DNA from: Diphasiastrum complanatum | Taxonomy: Eukaryota > Streptophyta > Lycopodiopsida > Lycopodiales > Lycopodiaceae | Length of the DNA: 64,000 nucleotides | Reading direction: 5' to 3' | Assembly: GCA_029204225.1 (NCBI GenBank) | Contig: CM055095.1 | Span: 54,525,612-54,589,611, forward strand | Shown: in pieces, positions 21,454-31,559 of the stretch | Layout of the letters: each line of letters starts with the position of its first letter | Position numbering within the stretch: position 1 is the first letter of the stretch | Program-made: the position numbers and the translations under genes | The notes under the pieces: generated by a model | Databases searched by the model: none | Told to the model about the DNA's origin: nothing | Seen by the model: only the letters and a program-made list of their open reading frames with translations

Positions 21454-22486
21454 GATAGAGCCAGATCAACTGACAACTACCAAATCCAAATAATGTAGCC
21501 AAGATCCACTACAGAGAAGTGCACAGGGGGGAAAAGTAGATGAATTATTGTGAATCTACTTCTGAGATTGGAATATATCCAAATTCACAAATTTAATTTG
21601 AGAGGTTAGTGATATTATTAGGTAAATCTCAGAAGAGGTATATATGCAAACAAAAAAAGTCAAAGGATCCATATTAAGCATTAATATAGAATTCAAGGAA
21701 TAGAATTCAAGGAAACAGAAAATTAATCATGCCAGTACTACTTAAGCCTCATCAATACCCAACCATATGTTGCTATCTGGATTTCAAAAGAATCTGGATT
21801 CTCTTAGGTAGGTAGACCTAGTGCTGATTAAGAAGCAAAAGACAATCAACAAGGAAACGTTTTTCTTTTTTTTCTTAACTTCAAAGCAAAATCATGGACC
21901 ATAATATGTAAACAGTTTTACCAAGACATAGACAAAATATAAAGTGCATCTTAACCCCATGATTCCTAGTGCCTAGCACAGGTGGCATGTTTATTACCAC
22001 AATCTATCTAGCCCCTTCTCAAAGCATACTGCATTGCAGAGCCACTTCTGCACTTTCACTACATCATGTGTCAAACACATAAAGTACAGAGACTTCGACA
22101 TACTCAAGGAGTTTTAATTACAAAACTTGCAGTACTAGGGGAAGTCAGTACTTTCATGTCAAGTTTGTAAAGAACTGAGTAACAGTGGAAAGCCAGAAAG
22201 TGAATTAAGGCAACAAAATCCAGATCCTAAGACAATGGACATTTTTGGTAAGTTTAACCACTACCCGAATGCTTATTTCTCTGATCCTCACACAGTAGAT
22301 TGTTGGCCATGCTGAACTTTAATGCTTATAAAATGCACAAGGAAAATGTGGAGAAAAATTACTTTCAATTCAAGGAATGATTGATCAACCTGAAACTCTG
22401 TGAGCTCAGCATTCAGTATTAACTGAGCCTCGGAAAGTACTTAGCTACCTATATTTCCTATTGAAACTTAGGGGCCCTACACTAAC
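21454..22486. other. Non-repetitive intron remnant
   Basis: AT-rich sequence between the hAT-like element and the kinase N-lobe exon. No exon, RNA gene or element is seen. Confidence 0.6.
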
Positions 22487-24167
22487 CTCAGGGACAAGGT
22501 CATTGGAGCCATTGCTTCTTCTCCTTTTAATTGCCACAATTGTCCCATTATCAAGTAGTCCCTTGTAAACAGGTCCAAAACTGCCTTCACCAATCAAATT
22601 ACTTTCGCTGAAGTTTTTAGTTGCATGTTCCAGTTCTTGAATTGAGAAACGTCTTGCTCTCTGCACCTCTGTAGCAGCAGTAACATCCCCTGGAATTATT
22701 TCTGCTTTTGAACCCCTTGCCCAATCAACTGGTCAACAGACGCGGCTATGTGAGGTGAAGTACAAAATTGAACATGCATGATTGAAACCAACTCTCAAAC
22801 TTGCAAAAACTGGTGAAATAGGAGCAGTCAAGTACTGCTAATTCAATACTAACTAAGAAGCATTCTACAATTTTCTCAGTGAAAAAATTCTCAACTTATG
22901 CATTTTCAAGATTTAAGATTGAGCAATCTACTTTGAGCAGAAGGTTCCGATGAGCCTGTGTCCGATGTCCCACCAGGTGACCTTTTTGCTCGCAACAAGC
23001 AAAGACAAACAAGAACCACCACCATAACAACTAAAACTACAGCACCTGTGACGCCTCCAGCAATTGCACCAGTATGAGACATTGACTTTTGTGCATGATC
23101 TAGAGGAAAATCTTCCCCTGGATCAAAGACCAGAGCAGGGGCTAAAGAAGGGGTGCATAATGAGAGGTTAACGTTTCCTGTTGGAGTGCAAAGATCAGGA
23201 TTCCCATCTACCCTGCAAAGGGCCACAAGGGTAATAGCTTCTTAGATGCAGATTCGCACGATAGACCCTGCAGTATAGAAGAGTAATTTTATGCACACTC
23301 TAATGAAGTATTATGAAACTTTATGTCCAAACTTCAGCCCCTGCTTTGAGTGTCTTTCAAAAAATGATACCCCACATGAGATTCATCTGCCTTGAGGTAG
23401 TTGTAGTGACTGACACCGTTCCACTAAGCTTATTGTCTGTTAAGAATCTGCAAAGTTAGTAGCAAATGAGAATGCAAATAGCAACATTCTCAAAAATTAT
23501 ATCCAAGATAGCTGAAAACTAAAAGTTCTCTGTCAACCTGTAAAGCATGGACTCAATAAGCAAATGAATATTAAACAGAACTCAATTAGGGGCATCAATT
23601 CATATACTAACAACTCCTTTAAATTTGAAAGTTGTAAAAGGTTGGCGGGTATTGTTCCATGTAATTGGTTGTTGGATAAGCGCCTGCACACAATAGCATT
23701 CCCAACATGAATAGCAATAGTGAAGCTTCCGGTATAATGTAGCAAGTGTTAAACCCAACGTAGCACCAATGATGAAAGATAATAAGACAAATGGAAAGGG
23801 GACCTATTTGTAATGGCTCACTCACAAGGATATCAAGTTCTTCAAATCACCTAGATTTTCAGGTATAGCCCCTGCAAGTTTATTGCTATCAAGCCACCTG
23901 CCAAACCCAAATTTATAAGTTGGCATGTGCTGACATTGACCTGAATCAAAAGCAGAACCTGAAAAAAAGTGCTGACTTCAAGTTTTCCTTGATAAAGAAG
24001 TCACAGGGTCCATAAGAGAATGTGGGACTATTTACTAGAAAGACTTGCACGAAGCAACCTTATTGCACTTCAGATCACGTGACTGAATCACTCACAAAAC
24101 AATCAAGCTTGTCAAGTTCCCAATTGCAGGGGAGATTGTTCCAGTTAAGTTCCAGTTTGTAAGCTTC
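22487..24167 (-). CDS. LRR receptor-like kinase, ectodomain, TM and N-lobe exons
   Basis: Six exons. Four are exactly 72 bp and encode one LRR each in phase 2: 24096-24167 ([18 protein letters not shown]), 23826-23897 ([18 protein letters not shown]), 23612-23683 ([18 protein letters not shown]), 23376-23447 ([12 protein letters not shown]). 22932-23212 encodes GNPDLCTP, an extracellular spacer, the membrane helix ([17 protein letters not shown]) and a basic stop-transfer RAKR. 22487-22728 encodes [17 protein letters not shown], the glycine loop [12 protein letters not shown] and the lysine in VAIKRRR. Splice sites are GT-AG. It continues across the 14.4-kb intron to 8131. Signal peptide and LRR N-cap exons upstream of 24167 were not found. 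The product would be a plasma-membrane receptor; its ligand is unknown. Confidence 0.87.
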
Positions 24168-25143
24168 CTACATAAAGCACAGTTCCAACAGTGATTGTAA
24201 GTTGGTCGATAACTTGGTTCTCTAGGTGGTAACTCTCAATTGTATAACTACTATAGGAATCAATATGAACTGATGCATGTAAGTTAAAATTCACTATGTA
24301 CTTGCGATCTTTATGATAACACGCAAGTAGCTCATAGTGTTATATACAGAAACATTTTTGAAAGTGAACTAGATGTCCACTGCCAATACAATACATGAAA
24401 GCACACTGGCACATGTTTTGCAAGAGACTCATAACTCCCACTCTCCCATAAGTTGCAACTACATCTTCTAGATCCTCAGAAAAATGCCAAGTCTGCATTT
24501 AAAATGTTATGAGCAACATGTCACGTGTCGAACACAGAATAGAAAGCAGAACGCAAGTGTATCGATACAGCACTGGACAAGAATAATATTCAATGCTAAA
24601 TAGTCACCTCCACAGGGATCTGCTGATTATAAGCTGAATAACTCAATCTACTGAATCCTGATATAGTTGATGCTAAGCTGATTTAAGCTAAGAGCTACTC
24701 TGTAATCAATGAACTGTATCAGTTTGTGAGATTGGAATACATCCCAATTCACTTTGAGAAGTCACTGATGTTATAAGGTAAAACTTTGAAAAAACATACA
24801 TGAAATGATAAACAGTAAAAGGATTCCATATTAAAACGACAATATATAGTTCAAAAACAAAAAAGACTAGCCAGCCAACACTACTGATGTCTCATTGGTA
24901 CAGAAGCATAGGTTGCTATCGAAAGCTACAACGAATCAATCAACCAAGCTACAATGATGCCAATTATATTGTCCAAGCCCATAGAGCCTGCTTGTTAAGG
25001 ATGGAGACCCAATAATAACTAAGTCATCAGTAAATAAATAAATGTCACAAATCAATGGAGGGTTGCAAGTGTTACATCCCTGATTAGCTACGGCTAGTCA
25101 GTATGTTAAGGGAAGCTCGTTGAGTTTAGGCTATAACTGGTGC
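24168..25143. other. Upstream of the first LRR exon, no gene seen
   Basis: Should contain the missing 5' exons if the receptor gene were compact. I searched the minus strand for an LRR N-cap (WxGVxC) or a signal peptide and found neither. Scattered AT-rich sequence only. Confidence 0.5.
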
Positions 25144-25364
25144 TAAGGTAGCGGACGCTGCGTCCGAACGCGTGTCCGGACGCGCGTCCGCGTCCGCGTC
25201 CAGGCGCGGACGCGCCAGGGGTGCGTCCGGGGGTCCGGACACGTCCGCTTTTTTTTCTTTTAATTAAAAAAATGGGACGCGTCCGGGGGTCGGACGTGTC
25301 CTGGTCCGGACGCCGGACGCGGACGCAAAAAGGCCGCATCCGGCCCGGACGCGCTACTCTGTTA
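25144..25364. mobile_element. 221-bp CGTCCG-rich hAT-like MITE
   Basis: Ends TAAGGTAGCGG and the inverse of TAACAGAGTAGCG, flanked by CTGGTGC (25137-25143) and CTGGTGGC (25365-25372), an 8-bp target duplication with a one-base loss. Both arms are arrays of GCGTCCG/CGGACGC words; the middle is T/A-rich (CTTTTTTTTCTTTTAATT). The whole unit could fold into a long imperfect hairpin. It has no coding capacity. End sequence, TSD size and layout match the larger element at 14484-21453, although the repeated word differs. Confidence 0.7.
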
Positions 25365-25372
25365 CTGGTGGC

Positions 25373-28300
25373 TAGCCTCAGCATCAATTAGTCATTGTAG
25401 ACACCAAATATGTTTGATTGTTGAACAAAACGTGTTAAAATCTGTTTTGAAACATGTTTTTTAAAGTTTTTAACCTCCAGAAAAAATAAAATCCTTTCTG
25501 CAACAGAAAAAATGTTCTAAGGCCCCAAATAGAGGCCTGAGCGAGGCTGTACATGATCCTATGCTCTGTTGCATGATGACTAATTGTTTAACAGCTAATG
25601 GCCATCTTTTGCCACAAAATCGCAAAAAGAAATTACTTCTCTAAAACCTATATTGAGAAAATTTTGCAAACATTTGGTTGGTCTTTTGGAATGTTTGGAT
25701 GCGGCCTTTCAAAATGTTGGTTGCTACTTTGGTCATGAGTGGCTATAATTGGAGGGATAACTTGAGGTTAGTTAGAGAACACTTAAGACTGGTCATGTGG
25801 AAGCAGCTGCATAATAGCTACCCAAGGGTCCGAGGGTCAAGACATGGTGCCAAGTTGTTGCTGTATAAGAGGTATTGGGTGTAACAATCTGACCAAGGAT
25901 TGATCATAAAATAGTAAAAGTGACATACAAATCCACAATAAATCAACCATGACGATAACTCCACCTGTGGCCATAGATGCATGCAAGCTACATAAGCTAT
26001 AAACATCAGATACATATCCAATAATGGCACATGCACATCCATACACACACATGCATATCCACATGCATCACCCGCTAGCTAAATCATGGCAAGATGACAA
26101 GAGTGGAGACCTGATCATGCAATACTAATCAAGCTAGGGGACAAGTAAGATGAAGATGCAAAAAGAACCAACTAAATTGCAAGATTAGATTTTATACTAG
26201 ATTTAGAAGGTTACTTGTGAAGTCTATACAAAGGAATCAAAAACCAAAGTAGCAGGCAAATTATCAAAACAAAAATATTATCAAACTGAGATTCACAGCA
26301 TGGCATATCAATCAACAACTATGTAGATAATAGTTGTGTATGTGGATCAAATGAGAAAATAGAAAATTATACAAAGCAATCATATAAAAAAGAACGTTGT
26401 GATATACCACAAAAGCGTCGTCACAAATTTGCTGAATAAATAATTTGTTTGATTAAAGCAAGGTAATTAGCTATATTCGAATCTTAGTTGTCTTGGAACT
26501 ATGGCATGATGGTATTTCTTTTCTTACCTGAAGAATTGAATTCTGATTCAATGTGTGCATGAGTAGAGATCTGACAACAAGAAAAACATATATGAAATGA
26601 TTTTGTGCATGCAAATAGATAAACTTTATTTGATTGTTTTTTTTGGTGACAATGTTCGTGTGTCAAGCAGGTTGAGAGCCTAGGGATGCGTGCAAGAAAA
26701 GCAGAGGGACATGAATGTTTTGCTATCTAAGACTTGCATATAGAGGTGATCTAAAGGACCGAGCTCTTGCAATGAAGTCCTTAGCAATGTGGCAAAGCTT
26801 TTTGTGTGTACATACCCTTCCGATTTATGACATTGAGTTTAATGTTGACTTGTGCCCAACCTCCGTTGACCAACTTGAACACATAGCAAGGCAATGCCAA
26901 AAAATTCCAATTTTGGGTCTTTGGCTTGACTTCTTCAAGATTTGTTGGACTACCAAATAGGGGTCAAGACATCCAAACTCAACAAAATGGTCAACCAAGT
27001 GGCCTAGATAGGCCTAGGAGACCAAAGGATGGAGTTAAAAGGTTAAGATTAGAAGGAAGAAGAGAGTAGCTTTTTGAAAGTAATGAAGGGCAAGAGAAGA
27101 AAGAAACTATTCCAAAGCTAACACAAGAACTTGCCCTACCACCAAAAGTAGGGTTTGTAATTTCAAGAGAGCGGGGTCTAGACATTGGGGAGAAAAGCAA
27201 CCTCCTAATGTGAATGTTTAGAACCTCTCAAAGAGACAATACTCATGTAATATTGAAAGAAAGGATGTCAAAGCAAACAAAATTCACCCATCCATAAACA
27301 GGAATCCAATTCTAGCTAGAAGACATTTTATGTCAAGGCACATGGGTTAATACAATTCAAGAGTGATGTGGGAAAAGTTTCGTAATGATAACTCTAGCAT
27401 TTGGTACAAAAAAAAGGAGGAGAACAAGAAGAAAAGAAGTCATGTGAGGTAGTCATTTTCATCACTGATAGTATTGGCATATATACCATCTGCACAAAGC
27501 TAAGAAAGCATTTACATGCTAGAAAAAAACAAGAACAAGATAGATGATTAATCATCAAGAGTAACATAACTTTTGACAAAGAAAAAAACCTACAAGGAAG
27601 TCACTGTACAATTCCCTTTAGATCCTGTGCATTGCACACCTCTCCATCTTGACGAACAAGGGTCCCCAACCCAATCATTTAGAGTTGTTGCATTGCCAAC
27701 AGATTGCTTGAACGCAAAAAGAGCAGCAGCTAATAAACATTGTCACCAAAGAAAATTATTCAGGTTGATAGGCTGCAACTATGAATTAAGCACAAGAAAA
27801 CATTCAAGAGGTGCTCAAAAAGTGATGAGCTCTTCCAACAATAAATTGCATGTAAGATTCTTGCTATTAATCAAAGTTGAAAAATGTCCAACAAAGACCT
27901 CTTATTTGCAAATTAAGATCAAGAAAGTGCTCTTGATTGAGATTGAATGCATAATCTATCTTCTAGAAAAACTTTGATGTCAAACTTAAATTGCTCTGAT
28001 TATTGAGTAGATTGATGCAACTTATTGGTGTCCATAAAAACATAAGAAACATTACATGTACATTCTTCAACCACCATCTGGTTGAGTACTTGTGCAAGGA
28101 TGTCAAAATTTTGTTCCAATAATGTAGGAAATAAGTATGGGGTCAACCCTAGATTGTGTCAGGCATTTAACTACTATAATTGTGTCATTTTTTCTCTAAT
28201 CGGCATTATTTCTTAATGATTTTCAATCGGGCCAAGGTAGCATATCTTAGATGTCCAATTTTTTATGGCTATTCAACTGTAAGAATGATTGTACCACCTT

Positions 28301-28745
28301 ACATAAGGCAACTTGTTATTGACCTTCAACTTCGTAGGCTCCATTGATTAGACCTTGTTGTGACAAAATATACTTGGCAACAATCTTAGGTTCTAATCAA
28401 GAAATTACACCATATTGTGAACCCTCTAGAAGCACTGAACCTTTTAATCTATATTATATACTAATTGAACGAAAAGTCTAAAATTTGTACATTTATTTGA
28501 AAAAATCCCCATATATAATTAAGTTCCCTTGGAACCAATAGATGAAGATTCGATACAACTAGTAAACTTAGCACAAGCACAACTTTTAGCAATCACTTAA
28601 GAACTATCGATGGCAACAAACCATATAATTCAATATAGTTTGTAAAGTCTCCATGTTTCTCGCTTGACCTTACAAGAGGTACTAAGGATAGTGACTACGT
28701 TAATGGTGTCTAAATCTAAGTTTTACTATTTTATGATTTCTTTTT
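25373..28745. other. No recognisable gene or element
   Basis: 3.4 kb of AT-rich sequence. The longest frames (26715-26960 and 27573-27977, plus strand) have no features of a known family and no clear start context, and look accidental. Confidence 0.5.
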
Positions 28746-28887
28746 TCATGTTGATACGGTTTGCTTAAAACTTAAAGGTTTTTGTTTTTGGAGCATTTTG
28801 GGCCGTAGTTGCATCAAACCATGGTTTGAACCTTTGAACCGAACAGGTGTTGGAAAACTAAGGCGCCGTCTAGAATCGGTCCAAAAT

Positions 28888-28922
28888 CGTGAGAGAGAGA
28901 AGGAGAGAGAGAGAGAGTGAGA
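28888..28922. repeat. GA-rich microsatellite
   Basis: Interrupted (GA)n tract. A shorter GA run lies at 30434-30448, on the other side of the LINE-like relic. Confidence 0.8.
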
Positions 28923-29012
28923 AAGCTTTATTAACGTCTGTTCCATGCCAAAAGGCGTATAAGACGAAAAGGAGTACAACAGAGTAAATGGAACTCGGAC
29001 GGGACAATGTCA

Positions 29013-30027
29013 TTAACAAACTAAAACGTAAATCGCTATGTAAAAAAGCTCATCCCTCACGCAGGAGAGGGAAGGGCGTCCGTCTCGAAAGAAAGTCCGG
29101 AAACCGTTGGCCTTAGCATCTGCGATAATTTTCTTTCTCTCAGTCCATTGAATGGGCATCAAGTCTTCACCATAAAAATAGTAGATCCCTTCAGGCAACC
29201 TCTTTTACGTAGAACGTTTTGACGAAGCAAAGCATCCTTGAAACGTAGAAACACTGTGGTGGATTGGAGCTTACCCACCCAAGCAGCAGATACGACATCC
29301 TCTTTGAGACCAAAGGTGGAACGAATGAAAGCATTTGCCTCAGCCATGAGGTCCTTACCCGCAAAAGAAGCTCCTCTAACCCTGACATTGAGGGCCTTGA
29401 GATCTCATTTTTTATGTTCTTGAATAGGTTCATAAATAACCTGCTTAGATCCCTTGAGCACGTCGGCCCAAGAACTCTTTGATTGCTGAAATTGCTGCTC
29501 CAAGGAGTGAACCCGCTCTTGAAGTTGCTTTGCCATGTCTTATGAATCTGCATTGCCGCTTCCTTCTTCTGCCTCTTCATCTGATTCCAACTCCTTCTGG
29601 AGGTGAGTAACATCAACCTCAAGAATGCCAACTTTACCCTGGAGGACCAAAACCATGTTCTCCAGAGTGGAGATTTGGAATGCTTGTTGCTTGATTAGCG
29701 CAAGCAAGGATACATTGGTCTCTTGAAGAGACTCAATAATGCAAGGAAAACCAGACAAAAATTCAGCTGAAAGAGACGGAGACAAGGAGGATGAAGATGA
29801 AGGGGTGAAAGAGGGAGAGGAGGAAGAAAGAGTAGAGGGGTAGTGGCAGTAGGAGAAGAGGTAGAGGTTGCGGGAGTGGAGGGTAGGGGTGAGGGAGAGG
29901 AAGCAAGAGAGGGAGGGGGCAACGTAAAGGGGTTTGGAGCCGTAGTAGGGATGGCTGAGAAAACAAAGGGAGAAGGGGGAGGGGTTTTCTTCTTCCCCTT
30001 CCGATTCACTGATTGCCAATCAGCCAT
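29013..30027 (-). pseudogene. LINE-type ORF1 protein, decayed
   Basis: Read from the ATG at 30025-30027 (MADWQSVNRKGKKK), frames switch at least twice. Order of features: basic N-terminus; Pro/Ser-rich region; coiled-coil heptads (LIKQQAFQISTLENMVLVL, then LQERVHSLEQQFQQ, 29640-29470); a stretch resembling an RNA-binding RRM (LKALNVRVRGASF, 29415-29375); and a C-terminal domain (MPIQWTERKKIIADAKANGF, then RTFFRDGRPSL, 29160-29065) like that of L1 ORF1p. Coiled coil, RRM and this C-terminal block in that order suggest an RNA-binding ORF1 of an L1-like LINE. No endonuclease or reverse transcriptase follows. In-frame stops at about 29540 and 29405 show it is dead. The family call is by architecture and is moderately sure. 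Confidence 0.55.
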
Positions 30028-30433
30028 AATGGCAAGAAGAGAGAGAGGGACAGCGATTGGAGGGACAATGATGAGGAGGCAGAGGGACAGGTAGCAAGGA
30101 CAGGAGCGAGACAGCAGGAGGCAGGACAGGTAGCGAGGGCAGGAGCGAGACAGGAGAGGGGATGGAGCGGGACAGGTCAGGAGAGGGGATGGAGTGGGGC
30201 AGGAGCAGGACAAGAGAGGGGATGGAGCGGGACAGGTCAGAAGCAGGGCAGGGTAGAACCGTGAGGACAAGCGGGACAGGAGAGGGGATGGAGCGGGACG
30301 GGAGCGGGACAGGGCAGAACCGTGAGGACAGGAGAAAGGAGAAAGTGAGGCAGCGGCGGACAGGAGGAGGGCGCCATGATGGTGCCATAGCTGCGTGAGA
30401 GGAGGGCGCCATGAGGGCGTGGCGCCATAGCTT
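30028..30433 (-). repeat. GC-rich tandem repeats upstream of the LINE-like ORF1
   Basis: Plus strand shows repeated GGGACAGG, GAGAGGGGATGGAGCGGGAC (about 30155, 30183, 30213, 30277) and a duplicated GGAGGGCGCCATGA...GCCATAGC block at about 30365-30431. Position just before ORF1 fits a repeated 5' UTR/promoter of a LINE. Frames open across it on both strands are by-products of the repeats. Confidence 0.6.
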
Positions 30434-31559
30434 AGAGAGAGAGAGAGATGAGCATGTGCATTACTCACTCTTGCTGCACCGAACGAGACTGGCCCTTCAA
30501 GCTTGGGGCCTAAAGTGAGAGGTAAACACTCAACTCTCAGACTTCAAAGTTCAATTCATTCTTAAGTGTTCAAAACTTGAATGTTTAGTGACCACTCAAT
30601 AGTGAGCACTGACGTGTCATGTTGACAGTTGATGGTTCAAGGTTGAAGGTTGCACATTAAACATTTCATTTTTTGAAATTTGACTATTGTTTTTTAAATT
30701 TTGTCATCTTACGTTTGAATGTTCAAAGAAATAAGAATGACTAGTCGCTTGAAAACGACGAACGTGCTTTTTAACTCACAGACTAGTCAAAGGTCACGAC
30801 TCACTATAATCTAGTGGTTCACAAGGCAGTGGCCACCTAAATTGGATTGTTTTTTTTGGCAGATCGAGATGCAATCACAATGACACAGCTAGAGGCCACC
30901 ACATCACGCCCCCCAGTTGCCTTCCGCTCACCCCTAGCTTCCCATGGCTCAGAGGACAGAACTGCAGATGAGGTAGGGCATAGTACTCGGCCTGACCTGC
31001 CTTCTGGTGTGGGATCCTCGACACCACCTCCAGCCGGAAGAGGGTGATAATTGCAGTGAGTGCTATCGAGCAGGTGTGGTCGATGTCGTCTTGTGAGCAT
31101 CTTAGGACGAAGGGACTTCTTGATGAGCGGGCTTTTGTTGACCAGAAGCTAGAGCCCCTCAGGAGCGCATGGGCCCAGTATGTACTATCATCTATGCACT
31201 CTAAAGACTAATACCGTATACGCTATGCTCATTGCTCATTGCCAATTCAAGTCTTAACTTTAAGTTTTCAACATTGCAATTTGCCCTTTTCAGTTTTGTC
31301 TTTCAAGTTTGAAGATTCAACTTTTTAGTTAGGTTTCAACTTTTAACTTTCAAACTGTCTGGTTTTGCCATTTCAGATCAAGGGTCAAGGGTTTGAACTT
31401 TGAACTGTAGTCTTCAACTTTACAAATTGCTATGACATATGTATTATATCAAATGTGGCATTTCATACTTATTAATAATTATTTACGTCTAATCATGATT
31501 GTCAAATGATCATTCATCCTTGAGGACTCAGGGTTGCAATTTGCCATGAATCATGATGT

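Larger units (their letters stand above)
8132..22486 (-). other. 14.4-kb transposon-filled intron of the receptor kinase gene
   Basis: The donor follows the exon ending ...NDLVPE at 22487 (GTTAGT) and the acceptor precedes the exon starting VELLVRIRHRH at 8131 (TTACAG); both are phase 0. The normal spacing from the VAIK lysine to RHRHLV is kept, so no coding sequence need be missing. The intron contains a 5.2-kb LTR element (9140-14306) and a hAT-like element (14484-21453) that hosts a 6.2-kb chromovirus. Only about 2.2 kb is non-mobile: 8132-9139, 14307-14483 and 21454-22486, in which nothing else is seen. Confidence 0.8.

Noticed and set aside
26715-27977. ORFs of 81 and 134 residues on the plus strand
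   Set aside because: No recognisable domain, and they are not much longer than expected by chance in this composition.
30028-30468. Several long open frames on both strands, 30.0-30.5 kb
   Set aside because: They arise from GC-rich tandem repeats with no stop codons; no motif is conserved between units.
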